IMG/VR virus record: IMGVR_UViG_3300021964_000010
Location: 1-31,725 of that record
Direction: 5' to 3' (one strand)
DNA length: 31,725 bases
From: a virus
Shown: positions 5,271 to 13,766 of the stretch, piece after piece
Position numbering within the stretch: position 1 is the stretch's first letter
Layout: the number at the start of each line of letters is the position of its first letter
Notes under the pieces: generated by a model
Told to the model about the DNA's origin: nothing
Database searches by the model: none
Seen by the model: the letters and a program-made list of their open reading frames with translations, nothing else
Made by a program: the position numbers and the translations under genes

Positions 5271-7670
5271 CTAACTGACCGTGTGTGGACTGGCGTTGGC
5301 GTAATCGCTTCTTCTGTTAAGTTCGTTCCTAGCCGCAACTCTGACATTGTATTGTTCGCCTGAAGCGACCGGATCTATGAAAAATTCTGTATCGTTGGTT
5401 ATACCCGCTGTGATGTAATCTGTGTCTGACACTAACTTGTATTGGACGATGTATTCCTTTATGAAAGGATCTGTTGTCGCAGTCCAGGTCACATCTAATC
5501 GTGCCTCCGCCACATAACCGGAACTGGTTGTTGTCGAACTCGTAACGCTCACATTGGTAGGTGCCGGAACTAATAGCGGATCCGGTAGGTTTAATGTTGG
5601 CCTCGTTATGTCGGCCGATTTAGCATTGATCGTGTATACCGTAGGTTGATGTTCGAAACCTGTGACCTGTATGTCACCTTCCGCGTTAAGCCGAATGTCC
5701 GTTATCCTGAACACACCGTCTAGGCCTATAGTGTTAGAAACTACCCTACAAAGATCGCCCACACTTATGTTACTGCTGGCAATAGTAGTAGCAAATTGTA
5801 TCTGTTTAGCATTCCTAGACCTCTTAACGAATACCTCGGCATACTGGAGTGCCTGTTCCCTGTTCGCCACGGTAGGTAGACTCAAGGTAGTCTCGAATCT
5901 CTGATTGTTGTCCTCTGAAAGGAAAAAAGTATCATCCGCACTGCCGTCATCCGGATAGATCACTTCGTTAGGTTGGTAGTCAGCATCCGGGTCTACATAT
6001 GTGATCCTACATCTATTGAATTTTGTTTCTTTGTTGTCACCAACCAATCTTAGTCCGCCTACTATGTTGTCGTCGTTGGCCGTAAACTCCACAGGTGGAT
6101 CACTAGGTATGTTCGCTATGTCGGTATCATCCCCGGCGTTTTCTATCTTCAATCTAAACTTACCTTGTGTGTAAGGCATAATGCCCCTGAAACCCACTAG
6201 CAGTATCTTACAGTTGTTCATAATGCTAGCCGAAGTCTCTACCACGGCATCACAAGTGAACGCCTTACCGGTAGTTGTTGCGGTGTAGTCAACGGTTTGA
6301 TCACACAGCACCGCGGCACGCCTGAAACTTATCCAGTCGAATGCTTCGTTGTCTAGTCCCTTGCCATATCTTGGATTACGCATATAGTCCAGCAACACAT
6401 TTGCCGGGTTGTTGTTGAACGAAACCGTCTCACTGCCATAGGCCACGGTATGGTCCTCATATTCCGGTGTCTTGACTTCTAGGGTCATCTCTGCCGTGCC
6501 GGATATGGTGCCAGAGGCACTACTCACCGTAAGGAATGGCTGGAACTGCCAGGTGCTCGATGTGACTAGATCTGTAATAGTCTTCTCGAAGGTTGCCGTG
6601 ATAGTTCCATCGCTCTGTTTCAATATCTTGTTGCCTGTTTCACCTATAGGCACATCTCCTGGGCGGTAATTCACACCGTCCTTGAATAGTAGGAAACCTA
6701 AATTATATGATCCGTAATTGTTAGTGTTGCTAGATAGCACCGCCCTAAGGGTGACCTTGACTTCTGCGTCGTTCCTAGCGGGAACGAAGTCTATGTCGTT
6801 GTTATTATCGCCACCGAATCTATAACCATTGGCGACCGATATTGGAATATTCTTGTAAGCATAGGTGTCATCGGCCGTTATCGTGAATCCTTCATCATCG
6901 GTATCATCGAAACTACCGTAATCCGTCCTGCTGTAGCCCGACACTAGATCGAATATCTTCCTACCTTTCAGTGTTACCTTGACATTAGGTATACCCCCAC
7001 CATAGGGGTTGTTGTCTGAATCCGCCTGTGACTCGATCTTCTTCCATCTAAACCTCGCGGCTAGGTAGCAAAGACCCCTTAATCTATGATCACTAGTCCA
7101 TCCCGGTGCCTCCTGTAGCAACGAACTCGACACTTGGTCATCCCTGCCATCGAAGAACTGGACTTTTAATCTATTGTCATCTGAGTAAGGCGATTCGCTC
7201 ACCGTGGCCTCTACCCCGTGTGCGAAACTGCTTGGTGTGACTACGATATCATCTATAAGCAGTTGTGTGTAACTATCGCACTGCCCCTCTGACAGCACAT
7301 AGGCCACATAAAGGTATTCATTACCGGAACCGTTAGTCGAAACGAAAACCCTAGAACCGCCAACCATCCTTGTGCCATAAACGATAGGCACATTGCTTAT
7401 ACCCGAATCCTTGTTTAATAGGACACCCTGTATCTGTTCATCTTGTTGTGCGGAAACCTCCGGCACCGTCATATCTATACCGAAAGGTGATGTGAAGATC
7501 TTTACGACCCCTTCGACTAGGCTACCTACGAACTTGAATACCTTGCCAATTATTCCGCCGCCGCCTCCGCCGCCGCCTTTACATTCTGTGATAGGACCTT
7601 CATACTCGTAGGAATCTTCCTCGATTATGTTCATATCCTTATCGTAGACTATCTTCTTGTATATCTTCAT
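5271..7670 (-). CDS. Tail tip protein, lambda J-like (central fibre / host specificity)
   Basis: This 799-residue protein matches the J/TipJ type. A short N-terminal segment (MKIYKKIVYDKDMNIIEE) is followed by a run of eight glycines near residues 33-40 and an amphipathic stretch (IIGKVFKFVGSLVEGVVKIF). Then come the typical SNVPIVYGTRMVGG block near residue 92, beta-rich body domains, and a C-terminal fibronectin type III-like domain from about residue 700 (TNVSVTSS, then LDVTWTATTDPFIKEYIVQYK). It closes the tail tip and probably contacts the receptor. It is the last gene of the tail operon and overlaps the upstream GNAT gene by four bases. No clear terminator is seen in the 122 bp before the convergent gene. 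Confidence 0.85.
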   Translation of the reverse strand: MKIYKKIVYDKDMNIIEEDSYEYEGPITECKGGGGGGGGIIGKVFKFVGSLVEGVVKIFTSPFGIDMTVPEVSAQQDEQIQGVLLNKDSGISNVPIVYGTRMVGGSRVFVSTNGSGNEYLYVAYVLSEGQCDSYTQLLIDDIVVTPSSFAHGVEATVSESPYSDDNRLKVQFFDGRDDQVSSSLLQEAPGWTSDHRLRGLCYLAARFRWKKIESQADSDNNPYGGGIPNVKVTLKGRKIFDLVSGYSRTDYGSFDDTDDEGFTITADDTYAYKNIPISVANGYRFGGDNNNDIDFVPARNDAEVKVTLRAVLSSNTNNYGSYNLGFLLFKDGVNYRPGDVPIGETGNKILKQSDGTITATFEKTITDLVTSSTWQFQPFLTVSSASGTISGTAEMTLEVKTPEYEDHTVAYGSETVSFNNNPANVLLDYMRNPRYGKGLDNEAFDWISFRRAAVLCDQTVDYTATTTGKAFTCDAVVETSASIMNNCKILLVGFRGIMPYTQGKFRLKIENAGDDTDIANIPSDPPVEFTANDDNIVGGLRLVGDNKETKFNRCRITYVDPDADYQPNEVIYPDDGSADDTFFLSEDNNQRFETTLSLPTVANREQALQYAEVFVKRSRNAKQIQFATTIASSNISVGDLCRVVSNTIGLDGVFRITDIRLNAEGDIQVTGFEHQPTVYTINAKSADITRPTLNLPDPLLVPAPTNVSVTSSTTTSSGYVAEARLDVTWTATTDPFIKEYIVQYKLVSDTDYITAGITNDTEFFIDPVASGEQYNVRVAARNELNRRSDYANASPHTVS

Positions 7671-8122
7671 CTTACTAATAATTTCTTGTAGTGTTCGTTA
7701 TATTTCACATAGCCCATCCTATCTAGGAACTTGGCGATACGCTCACCCTCATCATTGAAGGCGAAGTTAAAATGTATTTCTAGGGCACGGTTCTCCTTTG
7801 CCCACTGCTCCGCTACCTTGAATAGTCTAGCCGCTAACATCCCTTTCCTATAGGCCGGCTTTATGTAGTAGAAGTGATCCATAGCGAAGGTGTCGTAGTT
7901 GTATTCGAACTGCTCTAGGCTTACACCTACTAGTCCGACTAGTTCGCCATTATCATCTATCACGAAAGCCCGTCTTGTTGGATGTCCTACCGCATTCTCG
8001 AATTGTATCCTTATCTTCTCCCTATCGTAATTTAGGTAGTTGAATCTCGAAGCCGCGAACTGCTCGTATCCTAGTTCTACTAGTTGCGGCACATCCTCTT
8101 TTGTTATTGGTCTAATAAGCAT
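7667..8122 (-). CDS. GNAT-family N-acetyltransferase
   Basis: This 151-residue protein has the GNAT fold pattern: IRPITKEDVPQLVEL at the start, RAFVIDDNGELVGLVGVS (strands 2-4), then the acetyl-CoA-binding region FYYIKPAYRKGMLAARLFKVAEQWAKE, and a C-terminal FLDRMGYVKYNEHYKKLL. The usual Q/RxxGxG/A loop is replaced by YRKGMLA. Enzymes of this family move an acetyl group from acetyl-CoA to an amine. Its place between hub-like and tail tip genes suggests a virion or host-modification role; the substrate is unknown. It overlaps the preceding GNAT-like gene by 11 bases. Confidence 0.8.
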   Translation of the reverse strand: MLIRPITKEDVPQLVELGYEQFAASRFNYLNYDREKIRIQFENAVGHPTRRAFVIDDNGELVGLVGVSLEQFEYNYDTFAMDHFYYIKPAYRKGMLAARLFKVAEQWAKENRALEIHFNFAFNDEGERIAKFLDRMGYVKYNEHYKKLLVR

Positions 8123-8576
8123 TTTCTTTTTCGTAAACTTTCCTTACAATCTTGTAGTTCCTTTTCAACAGGATGTCCTCCGGTATTAACGGATTGTCAT
8201 CTGCTATCATTATACTCTCGTATCCTATCTCTATCATTTTCTTCTCGAGCATAGTGATACAGGTTTCTATGTTCTCCCAGGTCCTGAATTCTTTTTTAAG
8301 GTATAGGAATTCTAGGTTCAATTTTTTAAGTGTGCTCCATAACATCTGTGTTTCGCTGATAACGATGAAACCTATCATATCCTTTTCGATATAGAGCCCA
8401 TACATCTCGACCCCGGGTGTGACGAACATATTCTTGACCTTGAAATTGAAAAGTATAGGATCGAAATCCTTGTCCTTTAGTTCCATCTCTTCTATGCTCT
8501 CTTGTGCTAACAAGAGTCCCGCCCCTGCGTCTAGCGGTGTCAATTTCCTTACCTTAAGGTCTACGGTCTGCCCCAT
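8112..8576 (-). CDS. GNAT-like acetyltransferase, divergent
   Basis: This 154-residue protein is of similar length and layout to the following GNAT gene: LKVRKLTPLDAGAGLLLA at the start, EMYGLYIEKDMIGFIVIS in the middle, then FLYLKKEFRTWENIETCITMLEKKMIEIGY and a C-terminal LLKRNYKIVRKVYEKEN. The acetyl-CoA loop is degenerate, so it may have lost activity or have another ligand. It starts inside the end of the upstream hub-like gene (16-base overlap), showing it belongs to the tail operon. Confidence 0.65.
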   Translation of the reverse strand: MGQTVDLKVRKLTPLDAGAGLLLAQESIEEMELKDKDFDPILFNFKVKNMFVTPGVEMYGLYIEKDMIGFIVISETQMLWSTLKKLNLEFLYLKKEFRTWENIETCITMLEKKMIEIGYESIMIADDNPLIPEDILLKRNYKIVRKVYEKENAY

Positions 8577-9142
8577 TTTATATCCTTTACTATTTGTGGT
8601 GAAAAATCCATCCCCTTGTCGCCGCTGAAGTATAAGTTCTGTGATGCGGGATTAGTCCTCCTACCGTTGGTTCTATTGAAGTCAGCGAAGAAACTTGCTA
8701 CTGATAATGTCACATTCGCGGTATTGTTGTTCTCTGTTAGGCTCCATCCAGAAATCCTACCATCGAATATCGTGAACACATCATCACCGGTAAAACTGTA
8801 ATCATCGTTTAGAACTGCCCTGTAAAGGACAACACGCTTATCGATGAAATCATTGTTAATCAATACCGCAACCATAGTTGGGTCTACCGCGGTGAAGTTA
8901 AGATCTAATGTTCCTACCCTAAGGTCCGAGTTCTCTACGATGTCCCTGTAGTTTAGGAATAGACCTTGTGCTATGTAGGTCTGTGTTCCGGATTCTGGTG
9001 CCGTTGGTGAATCATATGCTAGGCTGATATTGCTAGTCGTGAAGTATAATGGTGTGGTGAAATGGAATTCTATCAGGTCCGCTACAAAGACTTTCTTTGC
9101 GGCTAACTTGTCTTGGAGTGCCTGTGGTATATCTCTTGGCAT
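8561..9142 (-). CDS. Tail hub-like / minor tail protein (DUF2163-like)
   Basis: This 193-residue protein begins MPRDIPQALQDKLAAKKVFVADLIEFHF, followed by a beta-rich body. Its C-terminal pattern, NGRRTNPASQ then a GD-G-DF segment ending in WG, resembles the hub-like proteins that sit between distal tail and tip genes in many siphoviruses. The position, directly after the 208-residue distal tail candidate and before the tip, supports that role. The start overlaps the upstream stop by one base (TAATG). Confidence 0.7.
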   Translation of the reverse strand: MPRDIPQALQDKLAAKKVFVADLIEFHFTTPLYFTTSNISLAYDSPTAPESGTQTYIAQGLFLNYRDIVENSDLRVGTLDLNFTAVDPTMVAVLINNDFIDKRVVLYRAVLNDDYSFTGDDVFTIFDGRISGWSLTENNNTANVTLSVASFFADFNRTNGRRTNPASQNLYFSGDKGMDFSPQIVKDIKWGRP

Positions 9143-9768
9143 TATATCTCCTCACGAACGCTTATTTCATATCTATAGTATCCGTCGTTCTGTAGTTCAT
9201 AACTGACTTCATCGGACTGGAAGAATACCTTGAAAGGAACATTGTTGTAGATCACCGTGTCGGTCCCGCCCGTGATAGCGGTGGTCAACGGTGGATAGAA
9301 ACTCATCTGTTTGACCGCGGAATCATTTGCGAGTGTAAGGTCTTCAGTCAACATATAGACCTTGTCGTGATTACTGAATTTTATAACATCGCCTTTCTTG
9401 AGTGTTCCTGATGGTGTGCCGTCGTCGGTGATTGCTACGCTAGTAGATCCTGCGGCCTGACTCATCGCCGGATCGGTTGAATTGACATTAGCGGTCGTTA
9501 CCGTGCCCGTCATAGTGCCTATTGTGGAACTCACAACCGGTGGAACTAGTGTGAAACTCTCTACCTGTCCATCTTGCTGTATTATAAAAGAATAGAGTGC
9601 GTTGAAATCTTGCCTAGATAATGGCGGTGATTTCAACTTTATGCTGAAGTATTGACTGCCTGTCTTTATCCTCTGTGTATTACCTGAAACCGACTCAGTC
9701 AATCTTGACCTAGTGTTAGACTTTAGTTCTAGTGCTGTGAAACCTGCTGTTGGAAATGTGCCTGCCAT
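9142..9768 (-). CDS. Probable distal tail / minor tail protein
   Basis: This 208-residue protein begins MAGTFPTAGFTALELKSNT and has a first region (QRIKTGSQYFSIKLKSPPLSR) and C-terminal YELQNDGYYRYEISVREEI that look like the beta-sandwich ends of distal tail-type proteins. A Ser/Thr-rich insert lies around residues 75-125. It lies between tape measure and hub-like protein, the standard place for such a protein, and is joined to both by TAATG overlaps. Confidence 0.65.
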   Translation of the reverse strand: MAGTFPTAGFTALELKSNTRSRLTESVSGNTQRIKTGSQYFSIKLKSPPLSRQDFNALYSFIIQQDGQVESFTLVPPVVSSTIGTMTGTVTTANVNSTDPAMSQAAGSTSVAITDDGTPSGTLKKGDVIKFSNHDKVYMLTEDLTLANDSAVKQMSFYPPLTTAITGGTDTVIYNNVPFKVFFQSDEVSYELQNDGYYRYEISVREEI

Positions 9769-11864
9769 TAGATTAATCTCGCCCTTCCTCGTTCTGTTAG
9801 ACCCCTATTGATAATACTAATTATCAGGTCTTGTCTGCTCTGTAATAATTCGTCGAAACCTTGTGCGTCTACGGTAGAAATATTGAAATTCACCGTGGCA
9901 CCTTGAGTGTTGCCGAAGGTGTCTTGGTTGTTGTCGATCCTTCCGCTAGTGTTAGGACGGAACAACTCGGGGCCATTTTCACCGACCAAGAATGTTTCAC
10001 CCGGTGTTACCGGTCCTCCCCTTTCCCTACCGCTAAAGGATTGTGATCTGATCGCGTTTACCTGTGCTAGACCGAAAGCCAATTGTGCCCCAGCAAAGAT
10101 GAAACTGAAAGGTGGCGGATAAGCCGATAGTGCGTTAGTCACACCCTTGTAGGTGTTGATAAGTGCTTCTGCTATCCTTACTTTCTTGTGTAGATCGAAT
10201 GCCTTCTTGTTGAATGTGGCCGTCTGTTCTAGGATGCTGGATAGTCCTGTCTTCGCTATATCGATCTTTTGATCCTGTGTTAGTTTCTCGAAATCTATTT
10301 CTTTGAGTTTGCCTTGTCTTAGACCGCCTAGGAAATCATCGTATTGTTTCTTGTTGGCCTCTGCTTCCTTCTTGGCTAACTCTATCCTTTGTCTTGTGGC
10401 TTCTTCGGTTATCTTGGTCTTTAGATCTTCTAGTTCGTATTTGTTGATTTCTTCTTTATCATATAATTCTTTTAATCTTGCTAGACGCTCTTCTTCCGTC
10501 CTAGTGATCGCTTCTGCCTGTGTTTCACCTAATTGGTTGATCCTGTCAACGAAACTAGCCGCCGCACCTTTTAGGTTCTCGTAGTTTATTGCTGTGGCGT
10601 TTATCTGTTCGTTCTGATATTTCAAGGCATTGGCCTGTATCTGCGTGGCAGTGGTCATATCATCGTAGAGTGCTATACTACCGGTTAGGACTTGATTCTC
10701 TAGGTTCTTTAATCTTGTGGTTTCATCTATCTCTGACTGGAAGTCGTCGATGGTTGGTATGGTTTTGTCCATCGCTTCTTCGTTGCCGAATAATTTTGCT
10801 GTGAGTTTGTCGATCTCGTCACCGAATAGGGCTATACCCGCTATGGCACCGATAGTTCCTAACAATATTAAAGGATGTTTTCTCGCTACCGCCCCTGTGG
10901 CCCTTAGGACAGGTAACAGTTTTGTCAACGACATACCAAGACCCGCAAAGGCCAATCTCATATTGCCTACCGCTATCGCTACTTTAAGTGCTAGTAAGGC
11001 ACCTATCGCTATCTTGACTAGGTCTATATTTTCCTTAAGGAAGATGACCGCTTTACCTGTCGCTATCGCGGCCTGCCCTAGTCCTTGTCCTAGTTCTCTG
11101 GCGAAGTTATCTATTGTTTCTTGGTTCTCCTCGAAGAACTCGTTTAGGTCACCTAATTGATCTTTTAATTCATCGAAAAATTCTCTACTGGCTACATCTT
11201 GGAACTTGAATAGTTTATCCTGTAGCATCGAAATAGTTCCTTCGAGTGTTTCAGCGAACTCATCTGTCGCTCCACCGAATTCACCGCCCCTACCGAATAC
11301 TCTCTGGAATGCGGCCCTAGTTTCTTCTGCTGTAGCCGTAGCACCCTCTTTGAATCCTAATAAACTCCTAACACCTCTTTCCCTAAAGATGTCAGCCGCC
11401 GCGATACCACCACTCAATGCCCTCTGTATCTGCTCACCCGCTGTCTGGAAGTCAAGTCCTGATACCGCGGCAACATTACCGGTTATCTCTAATATGTTCT
11501 TTAATTCATCCGCGTCATTGGCAACTACCGCTAGGTTACCCGAAGCGGCAGATATCTGTTCTAGACTGAAGGGAACCCGGCCCGCGAATTCTGTTAAGGT
11601 CTCGAATGCCTTGGCACCTTCCTCCGCACTACCAAACAAGAACTTGAATCGTAGGCCTAAAGATTCTACCTGTGATCCAACCCTTACTAGGCTCCTTAAC
11701 GCACTACCAACTCCGATGGCGGCGATTGCTCCAGCGGCAACTTTCGCGGCTGTTCCCAGGCTCAACGCACTCCTCTGAGTCTTACCTAGGGCGGCTTCTA
11801 GTCTGTCGATCCTCTGTGTATTCTTTACGACTACATCAAGATCTATTCTTTGTTGTGTTGCCAC
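9768..11864 (-). CDS. Tail tape measure protein
   Basis: This 698-residue protein starts at GTG, with GAGGAGG ten bases upstream. It has a long helical N-terminal part, a hydrophobic central region (about residues 280-350, with several Gly/Ala/Leu stretches ending GTIGAIAGIALFG) and coiled-coil-like charged helices after it. Its C-terminal segment contains FLVGENGPELFRP, a common motif near the end of tape measures. By the usual 0.15 nm per residue rule the tail would be about 100 nm long. The gene overlaps the chaperone extension frame and is the longest after the tip gene. Confidence 0.93.
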   Translation of the reverse strand: MATQQRIDLDVVVKNTQRIDRLEAALGKTQRSALSLGTAAKVAAGAIAAIGVGSALRSLVRVGSQVESLGLRFKFLFGSAEEGAKAFETLTEFAGRVPFSLEQISAASGNLAVVANDADELKNILEITGNVAAVSGLDFQTAGEQIQRALSGGIAAADIFRERGVRSLLGFKEGATATAEETRAAFQRVFGRGGEFGGATDEFAETLEGTISMLQDKLFKFQDVASREFFDELKDQLGDLNEFFEENQETIDNFARELGQGLGQAAIATGKAVIFLKENIDLVKIAIGALLALKVAIAVGNMRLAFAGLGMSLTKLLPVLRATGAVARKHPLILLGTIGAIAGIALFGDEIDKLTAKLFGNEEAMDKTIPTIDDFQSEIDETTRLKNLENQVLTGSIALYDDMTTATQIQANALKYQNEQINATAINYENLKGAAASFVDRINQLGETQAEAITRTEEERLARLKELYDKEEINKYELEDLKTKITEEATRQRIELAKKEAEANKKQYDDFLGGLRQGKLKEIDFEKLTQDQKIDIAKTGLSSILEQTATFNKKAFDLHKKVRIAEALINTYKGVTNALSAYPPPFSFIFAGAQLAFGLAQVNAIRSQSFSGRERGGPVTPGETFLVGENGPELFRPNTSGRIDNNQDTFGNTQGATVNFNISTVDAQGFDELLQSRQDLIISIINRGLTERGRARLI

Positions 11865-12042
11865 GGCTCTTCATCCTCCTCATTTGTCTGTTGGTGACAT
11901 CTTGTTCTTTTTTAATCCACGCGGACCAAAGGTCCAACTCCAACACAGACAACTCCATAATCTCTGCGATAGGTCTTTTCAACCTATCCGCCAACATTAT
12001 TATGAAGCCTAACTCCGTGTTGGCTTCTATTCCTTTACGACA
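11836..12042 (-). CDS. Tail assembly chaperone extension frame (probable -1 frameshift product, GT-like)
   Basis: An open frame in the -1 phase relative to the chaperone gene runs from 12042 to the TGA at 11836-11838. It encodes about 65 residues containing RPIAEIMELSVLELDLWSAW, a pattern typical of the second chaperone domain in lambda G/GT-type systems. The frame opens just after a TGA at 12043-12045, so any slip must occur within 12030-12042, before the chaperone's TAG. I see no canonical heptamer there; A-AAG is the best local slip. A separate start at the ATG at 11995-11997 (53 residues) is the alternative. It overlaps the start of the tape measure by 29 bases. Confidence 0.7.
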   Translation of the reverse strand, partial: CRKGIEANTELGFIIMLADRLKRPIAEIMELSVLELDLWSAWIKKEQDVTNRQMRRMKSRGNTTKNRS

Positions 12043-12374
12043 TCATCAATCGGTCTTCTAAGGCCTATGTTGTTGATCTGTCCCGCTACCTTTATGATAA
12101 CGCTTGGATCGGCCTCGTTCATAAGATTGATTCTGTCTGCGTCGTGAAAGAGTTTCTTACCATCTTTGTCTAACGCCTTCACGATTAAAGATTCAACCAA
12201 TGCCTCTACCGTCTTACCCTGTTGTTGTAATTCGATCACCTTGGCCTCATCTCTGAACGCATAAGTCTTCTTACAATAGATATCCATATCCCATTCTGGC
12301 ACGGTGATCTTTTCTAGATCTCCCGCTATCGCCTTCTGGTAGTGATTCGATATCTTTTCTAGTGTCTTACTCAT
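12027..12374 (-). CDS. Tail assembly chaperone, lambda gpG-like
   Basis: This 115-residue protein is mostly helical and charged, begins MSKTLEKISNHYQKAIAG and ends RRPIDDVVKE. Its size, position between the tail tube region and tape measure, and the out-of-frame extension beyond its stop are all as expected for the chaperone that holds the tape measure during tail assembly. The start lies one base after the upstream stop. Confidence 0.75.
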   Translation of the reverse strand: MSKTLEKISNHYQKAIAGDLEKITVPEWDMDIYCKKTYAFRDEAKVIELQQQGKTVEALVESLIVKALDKDGKKLFHDADRINLMNEADPSVIIKVAGQINNIGLRRPIDDVVKE

Positions 12375-12375
12375 A

Positions 12376-12684
12376 TTATCTTACTCTCCTTTTCCTATTT
12401 GCTCTTGTTGTTCTTATTGCCGGTTTCGTTATACCTCGACCTCGAGTCTGTTTACTGTAATTGTTCTCTAGCCTTTCGATATAAGGAACTCGGTTTGCTA
12501 TCTTCACCTTGTTTGTCTTCTCTTGTTTGTTCCACCCCCGTCTTGCCCGACCTTCGGCTATGGGTGTCTTGGCACGCAAATTCCTTAGGAGTTCATCACT
12601 GAATCCTAATAGTTCTGCCTTCACATTGCCGCGAACCTCGCCTATGATCTTCCTAAGACTAGGGGTGAAACTAACGTTTATCAT
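12376..12684 (-). CDS. HK97 gp10-like head-tail joining / tail completion protein
   Basis: This 102-residue basic protein has the gp10-type core: LLRNLRAKTPIAEGRARRGW near residues 33-52, then IANRVPYIERLENNYSKQ. The C-terminus is strongly basic (TTRANRKRRVR). Proteins of this family join the finished head and tail. It lies just after the tail tube gene, later than usual for the family, and is coupled to it by TAATG. Confidence 0.75.
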   Translation of the reverse strand: MINVSFTPSLRKIIGEVRGNVKAELLGFSDELLRNLRAKTPIAEGRARRGWNKQEKTNKVKIANRVPYIERLENNYSKQTRGRGITKPAIRTTRANRKRRVR

Positions 12685-13109
12685 TATAACTCGATTCTTG
12701 CTAACGCTCCTGATCCCTGAAACTGGATAGATGCCTCGACCGCTCCGTCGAAGTTGCTAGTGATTGAGTGTCCAGTCACGATGACATTGCCTGATAATTT
12801 GATACCAGTCGTTTCACCTGACGGGAATAATTCAATCTTCGCTACCGAGTCTGGATTCTCGACATAACTTAAAAAGTTACTTTGTCCTTCGTCGTCGTCC
12901 CTTAGATAAACATCTAAAGATCCCGAAAACTGCGACAAACCTGCTAGATATGATCTATCAGTGTCACCCATAGTTGTGGTCTCAATTGTTTGAACTTCCC
13001 TATCTATAGTGAAAGATCTAACCGAAGCCACAGCCGCTACCGTAGAATCATCGCCTACGAATTTGATGACTCCGCTTTCACCTGTATATACACCAGTATT
13101 AACTGCCAT
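12684..13109 (-). CDS. Major tail tube protein
   Basis: This 141-residue protein begins MAVNTGVYTGESGVIKFVGDD. The central YLAGLSQFSGSLDVYLRDDDEGQ and the closing GHSITSNFDGAVEASIQFQGSGAL segments fit the beta-barrel tube proteins of long-tailed phages. Length and place before the chaperone and tape measure agree. There is no sheath gene next to it, so a contractile tail is unlikely. Confidence 0.8.
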   Translation of the reverse strand: MAVNTGVYTGESGVIKFVGDDSTVAAVASVRSFTIDREVQTIETTTMGDTDRSYLAGLSQFSGSLDVYLRDDDEGQSNFLSYVENPDSVAKIELFPSGETTGIKLSGNVIVTGHSITSNFDGAVEASIQFQGSGALARIEL

Positions 13110-13113
13110 TGTA

Positions 13114-13329
13114 TTACTCCTTGTTGTTTAGATCTTCCGGACCTGAAAGATCATTTGTTGATTTAACCTCGACCTCACCTATCTCGAGTTTATACTCGGG
13201 AACGATTCTCTTTCTTGGTCTAAGTTTTTGTTGAACAGGTTCTAAGGTCCAACCTGTATCCAAGTGTGCCTGGACATTACATCCACGCACTCGCTTTGAA
13301 TTCTTTTCTTTATACATCTTGATGCTCAT
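13114..13329 (-). CDS. Small hypothetical protein in the neck/tail region
   Basis: This 71-residue basic protein has two segments: an N-terminal part (KMYKEKNSKRVRGCNVQAHLDTGWT) and an acidic tail (SGPEDLNNKE). The pattern of a short lysine-rich start followed by a GW/TL motif resembles small proteins often found next to tail-completion genes, but no family is assigned. It is joined by TAATG to the upstream gene. Confidence 0.6.
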   Translation of the reverse strand: MSIKMYKEKNSKRVRGCNVQAHLDTGWTLEPVQQKLRPRKRIVPEYKLEIGEVEVKSTNDLSGPEDLNNKE

Positions 13330-13766
13330 TATAACACTCCTTTTTTGTAATGGTAGGTCACATCGACATTAACGACTACCTCGCCTAAAGGTAGTTCACG
13401 CTCGACCACTTCCACGCCTGCCACTTTAGTTGTGACATTGTGTATGTTGTCCGCGGATATGGTGATGTCTCTGTCCCTACTGAGTTCTAGGGTCTCTTCT
13501 ATACGCTCAACTATCTCGTTCCTTAGTGTGTCTATCTGGTTGCCTCGCACATAACACCTTAGGTTGTATCTTATTATGCCCCTTCTGATGTCCGTTGCTA
13601 GATCTTCCCTAGTTTCATCCGCCGTTGTTATTAACACCGCGGGAAATTGTGTGATCGCTAGTTTCTGGACATCGAAGAAGACTCTGCTCACCGACCCCAA
13701 AGCAGGATCCGTCATATTCAATAATTGTTTCTCGATGTTGATTGCTATATTTTCTCTGGCCGACAT
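13329..13766 (-). CDS. Probable tail terminator / tail completion protein
   Basis: This 145-residue alpha/beta protein contains FPAVLITTADETREDL, then RYNLRCYVRGNQIDTLRNEIVERIEETLE and a C-terminal PLGEVVVNVDVTYHYKKGVL. This strand-helix order, an early aromatic strand and a last strand in the form VxVTYxY, matches tail terminator-type proteins found between connector and tube genes. The assignment rests on layout and pattern. Confidence 0.65.
   Translation of the reverse strand: MSARENIAINIEKQLLNMTDPALGSVSRVFFDVQKLAITQFPAVLITTADETREDLATDIRRGIIRYNLRCYVRGNQIDTLRNEIVERIEETLELSRDRDITISADNIHNVTTKVAGVEVVERELPLGEVVVNVDVTYHYKKGVL

Noticed and set aside
11206-11778. Long plus-strand open frame (190 residues) within the tape measure gene.
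   Set aside because: Antisense shadow: composition is Ser/Ala/Pro/Leu-rich, no ribosome site, and the minus frame has clear tape measure features.
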